Source: Phoronis ovalis (taxonomy: Eukaryota; Phoronida; Phoronidae). Taken from it: a stretch of DNA of 11,961 nucleotides. The notes beneath the pieces were generated by a model. It made no database searches and was not told where the DNA came from. It saw only the letters and a list, made by a program, of their open reading frames with translations. Location: contig JAOXYB010048880.1 in assembly GCA_028565635.1 (NCBI GenBank), positions 1-11,961 on the forward strand. The letters run 5' to 3'. Both the position numbers and the translations under genes were made by a program. Positions 8,154 through 11,961 of the stretch are shown one piece after another; positions within the stretch are counted from its first letter, which is position 1; each line of letters opens with the position of its first letter.

Positions 8154-8365
8154 TGGAACCAGCATATTGATAAATTCACTGGGAAAGCAGAGTTCTTGGT
8201 TTTGTTAAAAGAAATCTTGGCAAATATCATCATAAAATCAAAGAGCATGCCTATACAACCCTAGTACACCCCCACTAGGAGTAAGCTTCTTCTGTTTGGG
8301 ATCCCCTTAATCAAAAACAAATCAGAAAAATTGAAGTGGTACAAAGAAGGGCAGCAAGGTGCACA
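8154..8365 (+). pseudogene. Non-LTR retrotransposon reverse transcriptase relic (C-terminal end)
   Basis: This is the tail end of the reverse transcriptase domain of a LINE-type element. The first frame from 8154 reads WNQHIDKFTGKA. The reading then shifts by about 8192 to VLGFVKRNLGKYHHKIKEHA, followed by YTTLVHPH and, after two stops, ASSVWDPLNQKQIRKIEV and VQRRAARCT. The order LGF-RNL, AY-LV-P, WDP and QRRAAR is the familiar conserved tail after the RT fingers and palm (CR1/Jockey-like superfamilies). TAG at 8276-8278 and TAA at 8282-8284 fall where Leu and Tyr of the common LEY motif are expected. With the frameshift this makes it a clear pseudogene. It joins the array directly on the left and ends at the inverted repeat on the right. 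The catalytic region is absent. Confidence 0.85.
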
Positions 8366-8435
8366 GGGTCCTGGTGCTTTAAAAAATATAAAACCAATAA
8401 AAAATATGAATTGAATGAAATAAATATATTTCCAC
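8362..8435 (-). repeat. Right inverted terminal repeat
   Basis: Reverse complement of 319-393, about 96% identical by eye. Its inner edge overlaps the last codons of the reverse transcriptase relic, so the repeat starts where recognisable RT homology stops. Confidence 0.8.
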
Positions 8436-9229
8436 GAAAGGCAGGGTAGCTCATATTGGCTTATATGAATGTTACATGACCTTCCAACATCGTTTTTGAA
8501 CTTTTCAGCAAATAATAGAAATTCGTTGCTTTGGGACTTCTTGACCTCAAAATGTCCCCTTGACTTGTATGCTTTCTTGAAATTTTATGCCATTTTGAGA
8601 GTTTGAACTTTGACCTCCACATGACCTTTTGACATCAAGGTTAACTCTGGACTGTCATATGTACAAAACTATACACTATACAAATTTTAAAGATGCTTAA
8701 AAAAATTCAGCTTTTAATAACTTTGAATATTCTAAAAGGTCATCAAAATGACCTTTTTATAACCTAATACCATCATTTTGGAATATTTGGAGCAATTTTG
8801 GAATGTTGACCTTTGACCCTAAATGACTTTTGACCCCCCAAGGTCAGCAATGGCATACCATGGGGATGTCAAACTTCAAATATCATGTCCTTAACTGTAA
8901 CAGACTTCAGAGATATAGCTTAGTGAAAATTGGAAGATCAATAAATTAATTGACAAGATGCCAAAATAAAAATAAAACCTTTTAGTACAGAAATATTCTC
9001 AAAGATCATCAAAAATACTTTGTAACTTAATACAATAAGTTTAGAACATTTTGAATTGTTTTCAAAATTTGACCTTTGAATTCCAAATGACATTTTTGAC
9101 CACATGCTCAACAATGGCCTACCCCAGGGATGTCACACATCACGTATCAAGTTCCTAGCTGTTACCATCTTCAATATATAGCTTGCTGAGAATTGGAAAA
9201 AGAAGAAGAAAGAAATCATACAAAACCAT
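8436..9229 (+). repeat. TGACCT-rich repeat block, two to three diverged units
   Basis: Two units align along their length: 8737-8936 (from AAGGTCATCAAAATGACC to GATATAGCTTAGTGAAAATTGG) and 9001-9198 (from AAAGATCATCAAAAATAC to ATATAGCTTGCTGAGAATTGG). Shared marks include TTGACCTTTGA, CAATGGC(A/C)TACC, GGATGTCA and ATATAGCTT. Landmark offsets are 253-264 bp. A weaker third relative is near 8600-8660. The block ends with AGAAGAAGAAAGAAAT. The pattern resembles a 3' untranslated tail of a retroposon. Confidence 0.65.
8734..8757. repeat. Perfect inverted repeat AAAAGGTCAT/ATGACCTTTT
   Basis: Ten-base arms with a CAAA loop. It places two nuclear-receptor-type half-sites head to head with six bases between (AGGTCA-N6-TGACCT). 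Confidence 0.7.
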
Positions 9230-9259
9230 TAGGCTTACTCCCTTATAGGAGCAACCCTA
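9230..9259. repeat. Retroposon-like terminal hairpin
   Basis: TAGGCTTACTCC (9230-9241) pairs with GGAGCAACCCTA (9248-9259) at 10 of 12 positions around the loop CTTATA. It follows an A/G-rich tract (9199-9217) and precedes TAATAATG. The order A/G tract, hairpin, short A/T tail is like the 3' end of some LINE or SINE families; this is my inference from general form. Confidence 0.5.
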
Positions 9260-9722
9260 ATAATGTAGGGTGTAACAGTTCTGGTATTATTCAAAAACTG
9301 CAACAAAAAGATTTTTGAAGCATTTTAGGTGGCGTGGTTGCATACAAAATTGCTTGCATATATAATGTTCCGGCATGAAAAAATAATGTCCTCGTCTGTG
9401 CGATGAACGGCTTGACAATTTACTAGAACTGATAAAAACCTATAGGCGAGACACAATCTTGAACCATCTTTTGGTCATCAAGATATTAACTATACCTGGG
9501 ATGTACACTATAAGCATAAGCAGTAATTAAGGTTCAATATTTTAATAATGGTTAGAAAAATATACCCATATTTATTACAATTATTGCCATTGTAACACTC
9601 CGTGTGAAGAAATGTTAACATTTTTATTTAATTGTATATGTTAAACACTTAGTGTGGTGTATATTTTGTTCACATAAAGGATTAAGACTACAATGCCCAC
9701 TTTTTAAATTTCCATGTCGGAA
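9260..9722. other. AT-rich DNA, nothing recognised
   Basis: No repeat or coding signal was found. The 76-codon open frame that starts at 9652 runs into the 32-bp tandem repeat and has no recognisable motif. Confidence 0.5.
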
Positions 9723-9826
9723 CAGTGACCCTTCGCACTACAGACCTGTCAGACCAGTGATCCTTCAGACTAGAGAGCTGTTGGACCAGCCAGCCAGCCT
9801 TCGAACTATAGAGCCTTCGGTCCAGT
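9723..9826 (+). repeat. 32-bp tandem repeat, three units plus a partial
   Basis: CAG starts at 9723, 9755 and 9787 (period 32). A fourth is at 9823, after an extra 4-bp CAGC. Shared parts are CAGTGA(C/T)CCTTC, (A/G)ACTA(C/G/T)AGA and (A/G)GACCAG. The remainder diverges. The word GCCTTCGGT(C/T)CAG also recurs at about 10541. Confidence 0.65.
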
Positions 9827-10710
9827 CTGAACAAATCTATCTGTTAGTGTTCCGTACCTTCTTAACTAACATTTGGGCTTAACCATAGTCAATTTTCGTT
9901 ATATTCCTTCAATTTAACAAGAGGGAAATAATTACATTATTAATCTTTTGCCAACCGAGATAAGCCTTTCTCTCTGCGTGATCCATTGCCACCTACCACG
10001 TGTACTCTATCATTATGACTCATTCTGAATAAGTATCGCCGGGAGCTTGCTTTTTTTGAAATTGCTTAGAGGACTTATAGAGAACCTCTGGCAGGATAGA
10101 ATATGTGTGTCAGATCGACCTCCTACCCGCTTAGTCTGACCACTGTTATACCTATTACTGTAAGCTGTAATTTGATTGGTGTCAAGGCTTTCGTGACACT
10201 TTATATAGAATAAAGAGATTATCGTTCTTCTGCATTTCGAGATAATAAACAAAAATTTACTATGGTCAAGCAGGCCTGTTAGACACTTTTTTCAAAAGGA
10301 GGAGTGCATTGGTAGTGTTTTTAGAATTAACGATTTCAGAAAATATACGAGTTACATAGTTAATTTTAAAAAATGAAGGGTCGCTGAAACCCTCAAAAAC
10401 TTCCCCTTAAAAAAACTCCTTTCAGTACAACCATCCTTCCTTAACAATACGCCCTGATTCCGTGATTATTACGCGTAAACAAATTTCCTGTTATTTCAAA
10501 AGGGGCACGGAATATATACTCACGGATGGATTTATTCAGACTGCCTTCGGTTCAGAGGGCCGTCAAAATAAATATTTCACCACTTAATTAAATACGATGT
10601 GTATATTCGACGGACACAGGCAGCTCATTATAAATATACCAACGTAATAATCTCACCGAACCTCTGCTTGGTGAAGTAAACCAGCACTATCGCCAACTTT
10701 CAATCTTCTA
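9827..10710. other. Unassigned DNA
   Basis: Includes a 79-codon minus-strand open frame (10013-10252) without recognisable domains and short AT-rich runs. Only the CCTTCGGTTCAG word at 10542-10553 links it to the 32-bp repeat. Confidence 0.5.
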
Positions 10711-10739
10711 GTGTTCTCTGCCGAAAATGTAATTTTTAC

Positions 10740-10750
10740 GCATGCGCATC
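10740..10750. promoter_or_regulatory. NRF1-like GCATGCGCA
   Basis: TACGCATGCGCA (10738-10749) differs by one base from the palindromic NRF1 consensus TGCGCATGCGCA. The equivalent at 11087-11095 is less complete (AATGCATGCGCA). Confidence 0.3.
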
Positions 10751-10762
10751 GATGGAAAGTGT

Positions 10763-10773
10763 GGGGATTTCCC
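10763..10773. promoter_or_regulatory. NF-kappaB-type site GGGGATTTCCC, copy 1
   Basis: Fits the kappaB consensus GGGRNWYYCC exactly and extends it by one C. It is conserved in copy 2 although the flanking bases have changed. Confidence 0.4.
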
Positions 10774-10779
10774 AGACTC

Positions 10780-10791
10780 ATTTGTGCAAAT
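10780..10791. promoter_or_regulatory. ATTTGTGCAAAT dyad, copy 1
   Basis: Near-perfect 12-bp palindrome seven bases after the kappaB match, resembling C/EBP or octamer half-sites. Copy 2 has the fully palindromic ATTTGTACAAAT at 11124-11135. Both are followed by ATCGCGTGAT. Confidence 0.35.
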
Positions 10792-10911
10792 ATCGCGTGA
10801 TATATCAGCATTGATTTTCCCAGTATCCTGAGGTAGGGAACTATTTGTTTCAAATACTTTTTATGTACGTGTATATAAATTAGAGAAATTAATTCTCGAA
10901 AAGACGGTTAT

Positions 10912-10919
10912 TGACGTCA
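10912..10919. promoter_or_regulatory. CRE/ATF palindrome TGACGTCA
   Basis: Perfect cAMP-response element match in copy 1, downstream of a TATATAAAT stretch (10872-10880). Copy 2 has only ACTGTCAT at the same place, so the site is not shared. Confidence 0.35.
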
Positions 10920-11004
10920 TGTTCTGTTGATTGAGTTGAGGCTATTTCCCTGGGTAATGTAACATTATTTTTTGAGCTAACCTCGTCCTTGGAACCTAGG
11001 CTAG

Positions 11005-11025
11005 ATAAAACTCTAAGAGTTTTAT
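11005..11025. repeat. Perfect palindrome between the duplicated segments
   Basis: Arms ATAAAACTCT and AGAGTTTTAT with a single A between. CTAG lies outside both arms (11001-11004 and 11031-11034). Confidence 0.75.
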
Positions 11026-11051
11026 ATATCCTAGCTTTTAACTGCTGCAGA

Positions 11052-11316
11052 GTGTATTTTTTTCCGAAAATGTAGTTTGGTTTAATGCATGCGCATCGAT
11101 ATACATGGGGATTTCCCAAACTAATTTGTACAAATATCGCGTGATGTATCATCATGGCTTTTCCCAGTATTCTGATTTATGTGTCTGTATAAATACGTTG
11201 AATTGCCAATTTCTGGTACATAGTCAACGGTGAGAGCTATTTGTTTCACATATTTCGATCTACCCTGTATATACATTAATTCTCGAAAAGACGTTTACTG
11301 TCATGTTCTAGTGATT
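11052..11316 (+). repeat. Promoter-like duplicated segment, copy 2
   Basis: Diverged partner of 10711-10932 with all landmarks. It carries an additional 40-odd bases around 11176-11220 (GTGTCTGTATAAATACG to CATAGTCAACG). The 91-codon open frame from 11230 begins inside this duplicate and has no recognisable domain. Confidence 0.85.
11107..11117. promoter_or_regulatory. NF-kappaB-type site GGGGATTTCCC, copy 2
   Basis: Identical 11-mer to copy 1. It lies 17 bases upstream of ATTCTGATT-containing DNA only through intervening dyad and ATCGCGTGAT sequence; a TATAAATA match is at 11188-11195. Confidence 0.4.
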
Positions 11317-11404
11317 CCGCTGGAATTTTTTGGTGTTCATTGGAACGTACCAATACTCCTAGCTGTAGTCTCTACATGGTTTTGGAGCTATGTGGACGAG
11401 TTGA

Positions 11405-11440
11405 CTTTTAACTGCTACAAAGTGCTGCGAAATGTAAGTA
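11405..11440 (+). repeat. Start of a third copy of the duplicated segment
   Basis: CTTTTAACTGCTACAAAGTG followed by CTGCGAAATGTAAGTA resembles the lead-in of copy 2 at 11035-11075 (CTTTTAACTGCTGCAGAGTG, CCGAAAATGTAGTT), 370 bp further on. Homology fades after that, so only the left edge remains. Confidence 0.5.
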
Positions 11441-11907
11441 TAGACTTTAAGAAAACACCTTCAGTAGCACATCGCTTTCTAGCTATATATTTGGACAGAT
11501 CTTGACAGTACTAGATAACTAGAAGCCCGAACTAGAAGTATAAATCTTGTCCTATCGTAGTAGAGTATAGACAAGTACCACGTCTTTCATGTAACCTCGG
11601 ATAAACAGTATATCAGGAGCCAAAACAGCTGACGTGGTTGGCTAAGTAGAGTAATGAAGACAGGAGTGGTCCTGGTATAATTCGGATCCACTAAGTGTAA
11701 CACAACTTCTACGTTAAATGTAACCAACTATTTGTACTGGGCCAATTAAGCGATCGATTCATGTCCAATTCTGCTGTGTACCAGCATTTCTGAATAAATC
11801 AGAAAAATAGGTAATAATTAAAAAGTTCATATATAGTTCACATTGCTCTGTCTATAAGTTTCAAATAGTGCTCAAAGCCATGTCACATGCTCAGAATTTC
11901 TCGAGCC
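11441..11907. other. Unassigned DNA
   Basis: No gene, RNA or repeat recognised. GTAAGTA at 11434-11440 looks like a splice donor, but there is no convincing exon in front of it. Confidence 0.45.
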
Positions 11908-11948
11908 AGAGGAAACGTTACGATCTATTGTATTGTGACGTTTCCTCT
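11908..11948. repeat. Strong hairpin, 14-base arms with one mismatch
   Basis: AGAGGAAACGTTAC (11908-11921) pairs with GTGACGTTTCCTCT (11935-11948): 11 perfect outer pairs, one mismatch, two more pairs, and a 13-base loop. It lies 13 bases from the window end, so a continuing repeat cannot be excluded. Confidence 0.8.
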
Positions 11949-11961
11949 ACCCCATTTCCAC

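Larger units (their letters stand above)
319..8435. mobile_element. Putative 8.1-kb element bounded by 75-bp inverted ends
   Basis: The ends are the inverted 75-bp sequences at 319-393 and 8362-8435, which begin GTGGAAATATATTTATTT and end in its complement. Directly outside both ends is GAA, which would fit a 3-bp target-site duplication, although a 3-bp match can arise by chance. No transposase is visible. The contents are a tandem array, a minisatellite, an exon relic and a non-LTR RT relic, so it would be a non-autonomous, passenger-filled element. Alternatives are two oppositely oriented copies of one short dispersed repeat, or an inversion. The end sequence does not resemble CACTA or another terminus I can name. 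Confidence 0.35.
10711..10932 (+). repeat. Promoter-like duplicated segment, copy 1
   Basis: Runs from CCGAAAATGT(A) (10721) through GCATGCGCATCGAT (10740), GGGGATTTCCC, CAAATATCGCGTGAT and CTATTTGTTTCA to ATTCTCGAAAAGACG (10892) and ATGTTCT. The same landmarks in the same order occur at 11052-11316. The offset grows from 343 to 386 bp, because copy 2 has extra sequence in the second half. Confidence 0.85.

Noticed and set aside
226-8452. Extension of the inverted repeat outward through the ATGAGCT word found outside both ends
   Set aside because: Only seven bases match, and their distance from the repeat end differs greatly on the two sides.
9652-9882. 76-codon open frame with RPVRP-type sequence
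   Set aside because: Its middle is the 32-bp tandem repeat and there is no conserved domain.
10013-11155. Minus-strand open frames of 66-88 codons
   Set aside because: Two of them are homologous only because they read the duplicated promoter-like segment. No protein family is recognisable.
10711-11316. Pair of long terminal repeats of one retroelement
   Set aside because: The copies are almost adjacent (about 120 bp between), with no primer-binding site, polypurine tract or gag/pol sequence between them.
11230-11505. 91-codon open frame with several Trp and hydrophobic residues
   Set aside because: It starts in duplicate copy 2 and crosses the remnant of copy 3. The composition is not convincing and no signal or domain can be named.
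1-11961. tRNA, rRNA or SINE promoter boxes
   Set aside because: No GGTTCGAATCC-type B box or conserved rRNA stretch was seen by eye on either strand. A tRNAscan or Rfam run would be decisive.

Overview
The window looks like non-genic DNA from an animal nuclear genome. It is AT-rich, has no bacterial-style operons, and carries a decayed non-LTR retrotransposon fragment, several tandem repeat families and one exon-like coiled-coil segment. The repeat style (TGACCT-rich repeats, A/G-rich retroposon tails, large divergent arrays) resembles mollusc or other marine invertebrate genomes. That is a guess from style; the species cannot be read from the sequence. No intact protein-coding gene was found. 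Most open frames of 60-95 codons lie inside repeats and share the same repeat-derived peptides.

Layout. Positions 1-318 are unassigned flank. A 75-bp sequence at 319-393 returns as its reverse complement at 8362-8435, so the 8.1 kb between them may be one element with terminal inverted repeats, possibly with a 3-bp GAA target duplication. Inside, from the left, are a lone divergent copy of the array unit (402-650), a 33-bp x 3 minisatellite (680-778), a minus-strand coiled-coil exon relic with one homopolymer frameshift (1027-1181), and AT-rich unassigned DNA to about 2045. A large direct array follows (2046-8153), with about 15 units of 150-480 bp plus insertions. It is joined directly to a relic of the C-terminal end of a non-LTR reverse transcriptase (8154-8365).

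The array is built from three modules. Module A is a head (TCACCTAGCC to GTCCAGGTAG). Module B is a core starting AACAAACATGG with a hairpin. Module C is a tail with the everted motif TGACCT-N8-AGGTCA and the palindrome CATTTTAAAATG. Long units carry two B cores, exactly 147 bp apart in four cases. Short units carry one.

Right of the putative element are TGACCT-rich repeats (8436-9229) ending in a retroposon-like A/G tract and hairpin (9230-9259), then unassigned DNA, and a 32-bp tandem repeat (9723-9826). A duplicated, promoter-like segment follows (10711-10932 and 11052-11316). Each copy has a perfect NF-kappaB-type GGGGATTTCCC and a 12-bp palindrome or near-palindrome. Copy 1 also has a perfect CRE (TGACGTCA) and an NRF1-like site. 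The window ends with a strong hairpin at 11908-11948.

No functional interaction between genes can be claimed. The strongest leads are the two-tier hairpin array inside inverted ends, the kappaB/CRE duplicate and the coiled-coil exon.
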